From positions 2,232,001-2,296,000 of the forward strand of contig NC_008825.1 in the NCBI RefSeq assembly GCF_000015725.1: 64,000 nucleotides of DNA, read 5' to 3'. The translations under genes were made by a program, and so were the position numbers. Under the pieces are notes generated by a model. That model saw only the letters and a program-made list of their open reading frames with translations, was not told the origin of the DNA and did not search any database. Shown in pieces: positions 20,079-29,392 of the stretch (within the stretch, counting starts at the first letter, position 1; each line of letters opens with the position of its first letter). This stretch comes from Methylibium petroleiphilum PM1. GTDB lineage: Bacteria; Pseudomonadota; Gammaproteobacteria; Burkholderiales; Burkholderiaceae_C.

Positions 20079-20570
20079 TCAGACGCGCAGGATGCGCTCG
20101 CCGCGACCGATCCCGCTGGTGCCGGTGCGCACGGTTTCCAGAATCGCGGTGCGGTCCACCGCCTCGATGAACGCGTCGAGCTTGGGCGCATCGCCGGTGA
20201 GCTCGATCGTGTAGGTCTTTTCGGTGACGTCGACGATGCGGCCCCGGAAGATGTCGGCCATGCGCTTCATCTCGTCGCGCTCCTTGCCGACGGCGCGCAC
20301 TTTGATGAGCATCAGTTCGCGCTCGGTGTACTGACCCTCGGTCAGGTCGACCACCTTCACCACCTCGATGAGCCGGTTGAGGTGCTTCGTGATCTGCTCT
20401 ATCACGTCCTCGCTACCGGTGGTGGTGATGGTCATGCGCGACAGCGACGGATCCTCGGTGGCCGCAACGGTCAGGCTCTCGATGTTGTAGCCGCGCGCCG
20501 AAAACAGCGCCACGACGCGCGACAGGGCGCCCGGCTCGTTCTCGAGCAACAGGGCAATGATGTGTTTCAT
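20079..20570 (-). CDS. ilvH: acetolactate synthase small (regulatory) subunit
   Basis: 163-aa regulatory subunit of acetohydroxyacid synthase that gives valine feedback inhibition and activates the large subunit. It has an N-terminal ACT domain (MKHIIALLLENEPGALSRVV, residues 1-20 and on to about 75) and the C-terminal ALS small-subunit domain. AAGGA lies 11 bases before ATG 20570, and this ATG gives the exact family N-terminus. It lies 165 bases downstream of ilvB on the same strand. Confidence 0.97.
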   Translation of the reverse strand: MKHIIALLLENEPGALSRVVALFSARGYNIESLTVAATEDPSLSRMTITTTGSEDVIEQITKHLNRLIEVVKVVDLTEGQYTERELMLIKVRAVGKERDEMKRMADIFRGRIVDVTEKTYTIELTGDAPKLDAFIEAVDRTAILETVRTGTSGIGRGERILRV

Positions 20571-20735
20571 GGGTAGATCGTCCTTCGCGCTCTTCAGGAC
20601 TGCGGCGGTAACCGCAGCCCCTTGGCCACGCGCTTCGATGAATGAGTAGTGGTTCAGACCGCGGTCGCTGCACTCGCTGCGCTCCTGGCGACGGACCGGC
20701 AAGCCCGCCGCCCTCGCGCCGCTCGTGCCCCGGCC

Positions 20736-22511
20736 TTACAGGTCTTCCGAGCCCAGCAGCATCTCCGAGATGCCCTTTCCGGCCTGGACCATCGGCCAGA
20801 CGTTCTCGGTCGGGTCGGTACGGATGTCGAGAAAGACCGTGCGATCCTTCAGCCGGATCGCCTCGCGCAGCGCGGGTTCCACCTCGCTCGGTTTCTCGAT
20901 CTTCAGTCCGACGTGACCGTAGGCTTCGGCCAGCTTCACGAAATCGGGCAAGGCCTCCATGTAGCTGTGCGAATAGCGGCCGCCGTAATCGAGCTCCTGC
21001 CACTGCCGCACCATGCCCAGATAGCGGTTGTTCAACGAGATCACCTTGACCGGCGTCTTGTACTGCAGGCAGGTCGACAGCTCCTGGATGCACATCTGGA
21101 TCGAGCCTTCGCCGGTGATGCAGAAGACATCGGAGTCCGGCTTCGCGAGCTTGATGCCCATGGCGTACGGCAGGCCCACCCCCATCGTGCCCAGACCACC
21201 CGAGTTGATCCAGCGCCGCGGCTCGTCGAAGCGGTAGTACTGCGCCGCCCACATCTGGTGCTGGCCGACATCGGAGGTGATGTAGGTGTCGCGTTCGCGG
21301 GTCAACTCCCAGAGCTTCTCGACCACGAACTGCGGCTTGATGACCTCGTCGGAATTCTTGTACTTCAGGCACTCGCGACCGCGCCATTCAGCGATCTGTT
21401 TCCACCAGGCCGACAGGGCCTGCGAATCCGGCTTCGCCTGCGCTTCCTTGATCTGCGAGATCAGTTCTTGCAGCACTTCCTTCACGTCGCCGACGATCGG
21501 AATGTCGACCTTCACGCGCTTGGAGATGCTCGACGGATCGATGTCGACGTGCACGATCTTGCGCTCCACCGAAGCGAAATGCTTCGGGTTACCGATCACC
21601 CGGTCGTCGAAACGTGCGCCCACGGCCAGCAGGACGTCACAGTTCTGCATCGTCATGTTGGCTTCGTAGGTGCCGTGCATGCCCAGCATGCCCAGGAAGC
21701 GCGGGTCGGTCGACGGGAAGGCGCCCAGGCCCATCAGCGTGTTGGTGCACGGGTAGCCGAGCAGGTCGACCAGCTGGCGCAGTTGCGCCGAGGCATTGCC
21801 GAGGATCACGCCGCCGCCGGTGTAGATGTAAGGCCGCTTCGCCTGCAGCAGCAGCTGCACGGCCTTGCGGATCTGGCCGCTGTGGCCCTTCTTCGCCGGG
21901 CTGTACGAGCGCATCTCGACCGCCGCAGGGTACTGGAAGGGCGCGGTCTTCAGCGACACGTCCTTCGGCACGTCGACCACCACCGGGCCAGGACGGCCGG
22001 TGCGGGCGATGTGGAAGGCCTTCTTCATGGTGAGCGCCAGCTCGCGCACGTCCTTCACAAGGAAGTTGTGCTTGACGATCGGCCGGGTGATGCCGACGGT
22101 GTCGCACTCCTGGAAGGCGTCGAGGCCGATCGCTGGCGTCGGCACCTGCCCGGTGATGATCACCATCGGAATCGAGTCCATGTAGGCGGTGGCAATGCCG
22201 GTGATGGCATTCGTCACGCCCGGCCCCGAGGTCACCAGCGCAACGCCCACGTCGCCGGTCGCGCGCGCATAGCCGTCGGCCGCATGGATGGCCGCCTGCT
22301 CATGGCGCACGAGCACGTGCTCTATGGTCTCCTGCTTGTACAGCGCGTCGTAGATGTACAGCACGGCGCCGCCCGGGTAGCCCCAAAGGTACTTGACACC
22401 TTCGGCCTGCAGGCAGCGAACGAGGATTTCCGAACCGTTGGGCTCGGCAGCTTGGGTGGGGTGCGGTTGGGCCGTGGCGGCCCGCTTGATTTCCGCGGCA
22501 GACATGTCCAT
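20736..22511 (-). CDS. ilvB: acetolactate synthase large (catalytic) subunit
   Basis: Thiamine diphosphate- and FAD-dependent synthase of 591 aa making acetolactate or acetohydroxybutyrate from pyruvate. Typical features are GYPGGAVLYIYDAL near residue 45 with the catalytic Glu in RHEQAAIHAADGYAR, the FAD-region GARFDDRVIG, and the ThDP/Mg motif GEGSIQMCIQELSTCLQYKTPVK near residue 445, of which only the start is quoted as a family sign. Start ATG 22511 follows AAAGG by 6 bases; the ATG at 22505 is two codons on. First gene of ilvBHC; divergent from a sigma-factor gene. Confidence 0.97.
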   Translation of the reverse strand: MDMSAAEIKRAATAQPHPTQAAEPNGSEILVRCLQAEGVKYLWGYPGGAVLYIYDALYKQETIEHVLVRHEQAAIHAADGYARATGDVGVALVTSGPGVTNAITGIATAYMDSIPMVIITGQVPTPAIGLDAFQECDTVGITRPIVKHNFLVKDVRELALTMKKAFHIARTGRPGPVVVDVPKDVSLKTAPFQYPAAVEMRSYSPAKKGHSGQIRKAVQLLLQAKRPYIYTGGGVILGNASAQLRQLVDLLGYPCTNTLMGLGAFPSTDPRFLGMLGMHGTYEANMTMQNCDVLLAVGARFDDRVIGNPKHFASVERKIVHVDIDPSSISKRVKVDIPIVGDVKEVLQELISQIKEAQAKPDSQALSAWWKQIAEWRGRECLKYKNSDEVIKPQFVVEKLWELTRERDTYITSDVGQHQMWAAQYYRFDEPRRWINSGGLGTMGVGLPYAMGIKLAKPDSDVFCITGEGSIQMCIQELSTCLQYKTPVKVISLNNRYLGMVRQWQELDYGGRYSHSYMEALPDFVKLAEAYGHVGLKIEKPSEVEPALREAIRLKDRTVFLDIRTDPTENVWPMVQAGKGISEMLLGSEDL

Positions 22512-22758
22512 TTCGAACCTTTGTGAATTTCTCTGACGAAAAACCATCGGTGCCCCTCTTCGCACCCTGGTGGGGTGGATGTGGGGCCTGCGCGGTCTGG
22601 CAAAGCCACCCGGGTCGGATGGTGTTGAAGACCAATGAGCGTTTTGCGAACGCACATTATGGCATCCGCCCGGCACCAGCCCGGCGCAGGCTGCTGCATC
22701 GAGGCGCGGTGACATAATCCGCGGCCTCCCCAAAGCCACGGCAGACAGGCCGCGCCTC

Positions 22759-23325
22759 TTGGCTTCCGACAAAGAACTCAGCGACTTCCTCAAGAGCGTC
22801 GAAAAGCGCGCCTTCAAGCGCGCCGTTTATGCCGTTCGCGACGACGATGCTGCGCTCGACATCGTGCAGGACTCGATGATCCGCCTGGCCGAAAAATATG
22901 CCGACCGGCCGCCGGCCGAATTGCCGCTGCTGTTCCAGCGCATCCTGTCGAACGCCATGATGGACTGGTTCCGCCGGCAGAAGGTGCGCAATGCAGTCGT
23001 GCGCAATTTCTCGGATTTCGAGCCAGCGGACGCCGACGGCGACTTCGATCTGCTCGAGACTCTGGCGGCCGCCGGTGGTGCTACCGCGGTCGAAACGGCG
23101 GCCGACAGCGTGTCGCGGGCCCAGATCCTGCTCGCGATCGAGACCGAAGTCGCGCGGTTGCCGGGGCGTCAACGGGAGGCCTTCCTGCTGCGTTACTGGG
23201 AGGAACTCGATGTCGCCGAGACCGCTCAATCGATGGGCTGCTCGGAGGGCAGCGTCAAGACCCACTGCTCCCGGGCAGTGCACAGCTTGGCGCAGGCCTT
23301 GAAGGCCAGAGGGGTGCTGCCATGA
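22759..23325 (+). CDS. RNA polymerase sigma factor, ECF-like
   Basis: 188-aa sigma-70 family factor with region 2 (about 5-80; DDDAALDIVQDSMIRLAEKY and FQRILSNAMMDWFRRQ) and region 4 (about 125-180; LPGRQREAFLLRYWEELDVAETA, then a helix-turn-helix with CSEGSVKTHCSRAV). There is no region 3, so it is of ECF size. It starts with TTG at 22759; no ATG or GTG is available in frame upstream before poor coding sequence. It overlaps the next gene by ATGA. The sigma-DUF3619-DUF3106 order is characteristic for Burkholderiales; the signal sensed is unknown. Confidence 0.93.
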   Translation: MASDKELSDFLKSVEKRAFKRAVYAVRDDDAALDIVQDSMIRLAEKYADRPPAELPLLFQRILSNAMMDWFRRQKVRNAVVRNFSDFEPADADGDFDLLETLAAAGGATAVETAADSVSRAQILLAIETEVARLPGRQREAFLLRYWEELDVAETAQSMGCSEGSVKTHCSRAVHSLAQALKARGVLP

Positions 23326-23774
23326 ATCATTCCAACGTCGTCACGGGACCAACCCGGCTGGATCGCCAGTCGCTCGAAGACCGCTTTGCGCTGCGTGTGG
23401 CGGCGGCTCTCAGCACGCACGTCGACAGTCTGCCTGGCGACGTGACGGAGCGCCTTCGTTTCGCGCGCGAGCAAGCGCTGGCGCGTGCCAGACAGGCTGC
23501 GACACGCACCGCCCCGAGCACCGCTCGGCTCGGCGGAGGCGTGCTGGCCTGGGGTGGAGAGCCCGGTTGGGGCTGGCGCCTCGCGACGTTGGCGCCGTTG
23601 TTCGCGCTGGTGGCCGGCCTGGTGCTGATCCAGATCCAGCACGACGACGACCAGATCAGCGCCGCGGCCGAGGTCGACGCCGCCCTGCTGGCCGACGACC
23701 TGCCGCCGGCGGCTTACACCGATGCCGGCTTCGCCGAGTTCCTGCGCCTGCCCGGATCGGTGGGCAGCAACTGA
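23322..23774 (+). CDS. DUF3619 family membrane protein, likely anti-sigma partner
   Basis: 150-aa protein with a cytosolic N-terminal half (residues 1-85, helical, Arg-rich: ERLRFAREQALARARQA), one membrane segment at about 87-104 (LATLAPLFALVAGLVLIQI) and an acidic periplasmic tail. Start overlaps the sigma-factor stop by four bases (ATGA), so translation is coupled. A single-span protein of this size next to an ECF sigma gene is the standard anti-sigma layout; the sequence shows no ZAS zinc motif, so the anti-sigma role is inference from context. Confidence 0.85.
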   Translation: MNHSNVVTGPTRLDRQSLEDRFALRVAAALSTHVDSLPGDVTERLRFAREQALARARQAATRTAPSTARLGGGVLAWGGEPGWGWRLATLAPLFALVAGLVLIQIQHDDDQISAAAEVDAALLADDLPPAAYTDAGFAEFLRLPGSVGSN

Positions 23775-23776
23775 GG

Positions 23777-24526
23777 ATGACGGGTTTCGTGTCCCTGCGG
23801 CGAGTCGCTGCGCGGCATCCGGCGTTTGCCCGGGTCGCGGCCGGCGCGTTGCTGAGCATGCTGCTGGCGCTGGCCGCGCCACTCGCCAGTGCCGCGGGCG
23901 CCGACGCCGGTGGCCCCAGCTGGAACAGCCTCGGCCCGGCGCAACGCGAAGCACTGGCACCGCTCCAGAGCGAATGGTCATCGATCGCCCCCCAGCGCAA
24001 GCAGAAATGGCTGGAGCTGGCATCGCGCTTCGATCGCATGTCGCCCGACGAGCGCAGCCGCGTTCAGCGACGCATGTCCGACTGGGTCAATCTCAGCGCC
24101 AAGCAACGCACCGAGGCGCGCATGAACTACCAGGGTGCGAAGGACCTGAGCCCGCAGGAACGCCAGCGCCGCTGGGAAGCCTACCAGTCCCTGCCGGAAA
24201 GCCAGCGGCGCGACCTCGCCGCCCGCGCCAAGACCGGCGCCGGCAAGGTCAATGCGCGACCCATCACGCCAGCCGCCGAGACCAAGGTCAACACCGTCCC
24301 CAACCCGCTGCTGGAGGCCCGTAAGCCGCGCGCAGTGACACCGGGGCTGACGCAGGCCAAGCCTGGGGCCACGACCAACCTGATGTCGACGCGCCCCGCG
24401 CCCCCTCTGCACCAGCAGACTGGCCTGCCGAAGGTCGCGGCGACCCCCGAGTTCGTCGACTCGACGACGCTGCTGCCGCGCCGCGGCCCTCAGGGCGCAG
24501 CGACCGAGCCGCGCCGCAAGCCCTGA
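23777..24526 (+). CDS. DUF3106 family exported protein
   Basis: 249-aa secreted protein. A signal peptide (about 1-40, LLSMLLALAAPLASAAGA) is followed by a helical domain rich in Trp and Arg with the DUF3106 pattern: WNSLGPAQREALAPL, W-x-L-AP-Q-R-KWL and LSPQERQRRWEAY repeats (about 50-150). The remainder is low-complexity and Pro/Thr/Lys-rich. The Trp/Leu/Arg repeats resemble periplasmic stress sensors such as CpxP/Spy-like LTxxQ helices (inference). The start lies 2 bases after the DUF3619 stop. Confidence 0.85.
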   Translation: MTGFVSLRRVAARHPAFARVAAGALLSMLLALAAPLASAAGADAGGPSWNSLGPAQREALAPLQSEWSSIAPQRKQKWLELASRFDRMSPDERSRVQRRMSDWVNLSAKQRTEARMNYQGAKDLSPQERQRRWEAYQSLPESQRRDLAARAKTGAGKVNARPITPAAETKVNTVPNPLLEARKPRAVTPGLTQAKPGATTNLMSTRPAPPLHQQTGLPKVAATPEFVDSTTLLPRRGPQGAATEPRRKP

Positions 24527-24529
24527 CAC

Positions 24530-25078
24530 GTGCCGACCCCGAACGTGCAAGCTGGCCTAGCGCCGCCGCCCGGGGCACTGGCACCGCCACTGCGTCGCCG
24601 GCTGGCGTGCTTCCTCTACGAGGGCGTGCTGCTGTTCGGCGTGGTGTTCGTCTGTGCGCTGATCTATTCCGTGCTCACCGATCAGCGCCATGCGATGGTC
24701 GGACGCCTGGGCCTGTTGCTGACCGCCTTCGTGCTGGCGCCCGGCGTTTACTTCACGTGGTATTGGTCGGGGAGCGGCCAGACGCTGCCGATGCAGACCT
24801 GGCGCATCCACCTGCAGACGGCCGACGGCCGGCGGCTCACGCGCGCACGCGCTTTGGGGCGTTATCTCACCGCCTGGATATGGTTCCTGCCGGCCCTGAC
24901 CCTGGCCTGGCTGGCCGGCTGGCATGACAGCGGCACGCACCTGGCCGCGGTGCTCGCGGCCGGGGTCGCGCTCTATGCCCTGTCATCGAAGCTGCATCCG
25001 CAGCGCCAGTTCTGGCACGACGCGCTGTGCGGCACGCGGCTCGTCGACACGCGCGGCGCGCCTCCTGCCCGCGCCTGA
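24530..25078 (+). CDS. RDD family membrane protein
   Basis: 182-aa inner-membrane protein of the RDD family, named after conserved Arg-Asp-Asp residues. Hydrophobic segments lie at about 33-50, 62-78, 115-130 and 138-152. The first helix follows RRRLACFLYE (the first RDD element) and a GQTLPMQTWRIHLQTADGRR loop sits between helices. The start is GTG at 24530, three bases after the DUF3106 stop, so it is probably in the same transcript. Members have been tied to ion transport or export of small molecules; no specific role can be given here. Confidence 0.85.
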   Translation: MPTPNVQAGLAPPPGALAPPLRRRLACFLYEGVLLFGVVFVCALIYSVLTDQRHAMVGRLGLLLTAFVLAPGVYFTWYWSGSGQTLPMQTWRIHLQTADGRRLTRARALGRYLTAWIWFLPALTLAWLAGWHDSGTHLAAVLAAGVALYALSSKLHPQRQFWHDALCGTRLVDTRGAPPARA

Positions 25079-25120
25079 GTTTCGCAGCGGCGCCATACGC
25101 CGCAGTTACCATCGCGCGCC

Positions 25121-25501
25121 ATGAGCAACCCCTACAAAGGCCGCACCGGCCTGGACCGCGTGATCCGCGCGGCTGGCTACTCGATGGACGGGCTGCAGAT
25201 CGCCTACCGCGGCGAGAGCGCGTTCCGGCAGGAAGTCTGGGCGGCCGTGCTGCTGGTGCCCACAGCCTTCTGGCTGGGCGGCAGCTGGATCGAGGTCTCT
25301 CTGCTGGTCGGCTCGGTGCTGTTGGTGTTGATCGTCGAGCTGCTCAATTCGGGCATCGAAGCGGCGATCGACCGCGTCAGCTACGAGCTCCACGACCTGT
25401 CCAAGCGCGCGAAGGACCTCGCCAGTGCCGCCGTGCTGCTGTCGCTGCTGCTGTGCATGGGCATCTGGGCGGCTGCGCTCTGGCATCGTTTCGGCAGCTG
25501 A
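25121..25501 (+). CDS. dgkA: diacylglycerol kinase (prokaryotic DgkA)
   Basis: 126-aa integral membrane kinase that phosphorylates diacylglycerol to phosphatidic acid, recycling lipid released during membrane-derived glucan or LPS modification. Three membrane helices (about 35-52, 57-73, 98-118) and the catalytic/ATP-Mg segment [16 protein letters not shown] (about 69-84) are clear. Length equals that of E. coli DgkA. It lies 42 bases after the RDD gene and 13 before the LOG gene. Confidence 0.95.
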   Translation: MSNPYKGRTGLDRVIRAAGYSMDGLQIAYRGESAFRQEVWAAVLLVPTAFWLGGSWIEVSLLVGSVLLVLIVELLNSGIEAAIDRVSYELHDLSKRAKDLASAAVLLSLLLCMGIWAAALWHRFGS

Positions 25502-25514
25502 CGCGACGCGAACC

Positions 25515-26102
25515 ATGACGAAGCGCTTCACGCTGTGTGTGTACTGCGGCTCGCGCCTTGGCGACGATCCGGCCCATGCCCACGCGGCCCGGGCCGTTGG
25601 CCGGGAGATCGCGCAACGCGGCTGGCAGCTGGTCTACGGCGGCGGCAACGTCGGGCTGATGGGCATCGTCGCCGACGCCTCGCTGGCGGGCGGCGCCCCG
25701 GTGATCGGCGTGATCCCGCGGTCGCTGATGGAGCGCGAGGTCGGACACTCCGGCCTCAGCGAACTGAACGTGGTCGAGACCATGCATCAGCGCAAGCAAG
25801 GCATGGCCGAGCAGGCCGACGCTTTCCTGGCGCTGCCCGGCGGCATCGGCACCTTCGAGGAGTTGTTCGAGGTGTGGACCTGGCGGCAGCTCGGCTACCA
25901 CGACCAGCCGATCGGGCTGCTCAATGTCGGCGGCTACTACAACGCTCTGGTCGCGTTCATGCAGCAGACGGTAGACGCCGGCTTCGTCTCGGATGGCACG
26001 CGCGCGATGCTGGAGATCGGCGACGAGCCGTCTGCCCTGCTCGATCGGCTCGCAGCCCAGGCTGCGCTGAGCGGCGGCCGCGACGACTACAGCCGAACCT
26101 GA
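25515..26102 (+). CDS. LOG family protein (TIGR00730, nucleoside 5'-monophosphate phosphoribohydrolase)
   Basis: 195-aa Rossmann-fold protein. It shows [10 protein letters not shown] at the N-terminus, GGGNVGLMG near residue 45 and the catalytic signature PGGIGTFEE near residue 113 (PGGxGTxxE). Enzymes of this family remove ribose 5-phosphate from AMP-type nucleotides and release cytokinins in plant-associated organisms; in most bacteria the physiological substrate is not settled. ATG 25515 gives the family N-terminus. Convergent with glnB. Confidence 0.92.
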   Translation: MTKRFTLCVYCGSRLGDDPAHAHAARAVGREIAQRGWQLVYGGGNVGLMGIVADASLAGGAPVIGVIPRSLMEREVGHSGLSELNVVETMHQRKQGMAEQADAFLALPGGIGTFEELFEVWTWRQLGYHDQPIGLLNVGGYYNALVAFMQQTVDAGFVSDGTRAMLEIGDEPSALLDRLAAQAALSGGRDDYSRT

Positions 26103-26114
26103 GCTTCAGTTCGG

Positions 26115-26486
<372 letters not shown>

Positions 26487-28166
26487 TTAAGCACGGAATT
26501 TCGAGGTGATGGGATAGCGCCAGTCCTTGCCGAACGAGCGGTGCGTGATGCGAATCCCCACCGGTGCCTGCCGTCGCTTGTACTCGTTGATCTTGATCAG
26601 CCGCGTCACGCGCTCCACATCGGTGCGTGCGTAGCCCGCAGCGACGATCTCCTCGACGCCCTGATCGTCTTCCATGTAGCGCGCCAGGATCGCGTCGAGC
26701 ACGTCGTAGGGCGGCAGGCTGTCCTGGTCGGTCTGGTCCGGCCGCAGTTCCGCAGACGGTGGCCGCGTGATGATGCGTTCGGGTATCACCGGCGCGGCAC
26801 CCTGCGCATTGCGCCAGGCCGCGAGGCGGTAGACCAGGGTCTTGGCCACGTCCTTGATCACCGCGAAGCCGCCCGCCATGTCGCCGTAGAGCGTGCAGTA
26901 GCCGGTCGCCATCTCGCTCTTGTTGCCGGTGGTCAGCACGATGCGACCCGACTTGTTCGACAGGGCCATCAGCAGCGTGCCACGGATGCGCGCCTGGATG
27001 TTCTCCTCGGTCGCATCCTCGGCCAGGCCGGCGAACTCCAGCGCCAGGGCCGACTTGAAGGACTCGAACATCGGCACGATCGAGATCTCGTCGTACTGCA
27101 CGCCCAGGCGCCGCGCCATGTCCCGGGCGTCGATCCACGAGATGTCCGCGGTATACGGCGAAGGCATCATCACCGCCCTCACCCGATCGGCCCCCAAGGC
27201 ATCGACCGCGACCGCCAGCACCAGCGCCGAATCGATGCCGCCGCTCAGGCCGATGATGGCGCCGGGGAAGCCGTTCTTGCCGAGATAGTCGCGCACGCCG
27301 GTCACCAGTGCTGCCCACGCCTGCGATTCCAGCGAAGGCGCCGGCGCCAGCGGGCCGCTGACGGCGCCGTCGGCGTTCACCTGAACCGCAAGCACCTCCT
27401 CCACGAAGCTGGCGGCGCGCGCCCGCACAGCGCCCTTTGCGTCGACTGCGAACGAGGCCCCGTCGAACACCACCTCGTCCTGTCCGCCGACCAGGTGTGA
27501 GTACAGCAATGGCAGGCCGCTCTCCACGGCGCGCCGCGCCATGCGTTCCTCGCGCTCCTCGGCCTTGCCGAGGTGGAAGGGCGAGGCATTGATCACCGCC
27601 AGCACCTGGGCGCCCGCCGCCTTCGCCGCCGCCGCCGGCTCGTCGAACCAGGCGTCCTCGCAGATCAGCAGCCCGACGCGCAACCCGCCTGTCTCCACCA
27701 CCAGCGGGCCGAAGCCGGCATCGCGGCCCGACACGAAGTAGCGGCGCTCGTCGAACACCTGGTAGTTGGGCAGTTCCCGCTTCGCATAGGTGGCCATGAC
27801 ACGCCCGCCGGCCAGCACCGACGCCGCATTGACCCGCCGCTGCACCGCCAGCGAGCGCGTGCGAAGATCACCCAGCGCATCGATGGCCTGCGGGTGACCG
27901 ACCACCACCTGCAGGTCCGGCAGATCGGCCAGCGACGCCGCGCAAGCGGCCAGCGCTTCGTCGCAGGCACGCATGAAGGCCGGTCGCAGCAGCAGGTCTT
28001 CCGGCGGATAACCGGTCAGCGACAGTTCCGGCGTAATCACCAGTCGCGCGCCCTGTGAGTAGGCCTGGCGGGACCACTGGGCGATGCGTTGCGCGTTGCC
28101 TGCGAGGTCGCCGACGGTGGCGTTGAACTGGACGAGGGCGATCGAGGCAGACACGGTGGCAGGCAT
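26487..28166 (-). CDS. nadE: glutamine-dependent NAD+ synthetase
   Basis: Makes NAD from deamido-NAD, ATP and glutamine; 559 aa. The N-terminal nitrilase-type glutaminase domain (about 1-260) shows TPELSLTGYPPED (catalytic Glu), YAKRELPNYQVFDE (Lys) and LICEDAWFDEP (Cys). The C-terminal synthetase domain has the ATP pyrophosphatase P-loop GLSGGIDSAL near residue 300. Complete. The ATG at 28166 overlaps the ATG of the divergent acyltransferase-like gene by two bases; GTG 28154 is an alternative start. Confidence 0.96.
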   Translation of the reverse strand: MPATVSASIALVQFNATVGDLAGNAQRIAQWSRQAYSQGARLVITPELSLTGYPPEDLLLRPAFMRACDEALAACAASLADLPDLQVVVGHPQAIDALGDLRTRSLAVQRRVNAASVLAGGRVMATYAKRELPNYQVFDERRYFVSGRDAGFGPLVVETGGLRVGLLICEDAWFDEPAAAAKAAGAQVLAVINASPFHLGKAEEREERMARRAVESGLPLLYSHLVGGQDEVVFDGASFAVDAKGAVRARAASFVEEVLAVQVNADGAVSGPLAPAPSLESQAWAALVTGVRDYLGKNGFPGAIIGLSGGIDSALVLAVAVDALGADRVRAVMMPSPYTADISWIDARDMARRLGVQYDEISIVPMFESFKSALALEFAGLAEDATEENIQARIRGTLLMALSNKSGRIVLTTGNKSEMATGYCTLYGDMAGGFAVIKDVAKTLVYRLAAWRNAQGAAPVIPERIITRPPSAELRPDQTDQDSLPPYDVLDAILARYMEDDQGVEEIVAAGYARTDVERVTRLIKINEYKRRQAPVGIRITHRSFGKDWRYPITSKFRA

Positions 28167-29361
28167 GGATCAGGAAGAAGACGCGTTGTCGATCGATGGT
28201 ACCCGCGACCCCGAGGCGTGGGCGGTCCAGGTGCACGCCGATCCGGCCCTCATCGACGCCCAGGCCTGGGACGCGCTGGTCGACGCCAGCCCGGCGCAGA
28301 CGCCCTTCATGCGCCATGCCTATCTGTGCGCGCTGCACGCGTCGGCCAGCGCCGTTTCGGGTACCGGGTGGGCACCGCAGTTCCTGGTGATCGAGCGTGA
28401 CGAGGTGCTGGTGGCGGCCTGCCCGCTCTACCTCAAGAACCACTCCTACGGCGAGTACGTGTTCGACTGGGCCTGGGCGCAAGCCTATGAGGAGGCCGGA
28501 CTGCGCTACTACCCGAAGCTGCTGTCGGCGGTGCCGTTCACGCCGGTGCCAGGCTCGCGCCTGCTGGCACGCGACCCGGCCGCGCGCAGCGTGCTGCTGC
28601 GCGCGATGGAGAGCTTCGCCCGACAACACGGCCTGTCATCGGCGCACGTGCTCTTTCTCGACGAGGCCGACCGCAGCGCTGCTGAGGCGGCCGGCTGGAT
28701 GCTGCGCAGCACGGTGCAATTCCACTGGACCAACCGGGCTCCCGCGGCCTATGCCGACTTCGCCGATTTCCTCGCCAGCCTGCAGCGCGACAAGCGCAAG
28801 AAGATCCAGCAGGAGCGCCGCTACGTGCGCGAGGCCGGCGTCGAGTTCGAAACCCGCGTCGGCACGCAGATCCGGGCCGCCGACTGGGACTTCTTCTACC
28901 GCTGCTATCGCAACACCTACCGTGAGCACCGCTCGACGCCCTACCTGACGCGCGACTTCTTCGCCCACATGGCCGAGTCCCTGCCGCAGCACTGGCTGCT
29001 GTTCACCGCCCGGCGCGAGGGTGAGCCGATCGCCGCATCGCTGATCGCCCTCGACCCCGAACGCGGCCACGCCTATGGCCGCTACTGGGGCGCGCTCGCT
29101 CCGGTGAGTTGCCTGCACTTCGAGGCCTGCTACTACCAGCCGCTGCAGTGGTGCATCGAGAACGGCTACCGTCGCTTCGAGGGCGGCGCGCAGGGCGAGC
29201 ACAAGATGGCTCGCGGGCTGATGCCGGTGCGCACGCATTCCGCGCACTGGCTCAGCGATGCGCGCTTTGCCGATGCCGTGGCGCGCTATCTGGCGCGCGA
29301 AGGCGCCGGCATCGAGGCCTACGTCGACGAGCTCGACGAGCGCAACCCGTTCAAGCGATAG
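28165..29361 (+). CDS. GNAT-like acyltransferase, DUF482/COG3146 family
   Basis: 398-aa soluble protein of the peptidoglycan-related acyltransferase family (COG3146). Recognisable segments are TPFMRHAYLCALHASAS, the WAWAQAYEEAGLRYYPKLLSAVPFTPVPG region (quoted in part), LQRDKRKKIQQERR and the near C-terminal FEGGAQGEHKMARGLMP. Two GNAT folds are expected from family knowledge, as in Fem proteins. The substrate is unknown. ATG 28165 was chosen; an in-frame ATG at 28084 would overlap nadE by 82 bases. Convergent with rocD. Confidence 0.88.
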   Translation: MDQEEDALSIDGTRDPEAWAVQVHADPALIDAQAWDALVDASPAQTPFMRHAYLCALHASASAVSGTGWAPQFLVIERDEVLVAACPLYLKNHSYGEYVFDWAWAQAYEEAGLRYYPKLLSAVPFTPVPGSRLLARDPAARSVLLRAMESFARQHGLSSAHVLFLDEADRSAAEAAGWMLRSTVQFHWTNRAPAAYADFADFLASLQRDKRKKIQQERRYVREAGVEFETRVGTQIRAADWDFFYRCYRNTYREHRSTPYLTRDFFAHMAESLPQHWLLFTARREGEPIAASLIALDPERGHAYGRYWGALAPVSCLHFEACYYQPLQWCIENGYRRFEGGAQGEHKMARGLMPVRTHSAHWLSDARFADAVARYLAREGAGIEAYVDELDERNPFKR

Positions 29362-29392
29362 GGCCTCTTGCGCGACCGAAGGGCGCCGGGCC

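Noticed and set aside
22512-22758. A second attenuator (leader peptide) in front of ilvB
   Set aside because: Short frames exist (starting at TTG or ATG near 22600-22660), but none has a run of Ile, Leu or Val codons, and no terminator stem with a T-run was found. The two CATAAT elements lack -35 partners.
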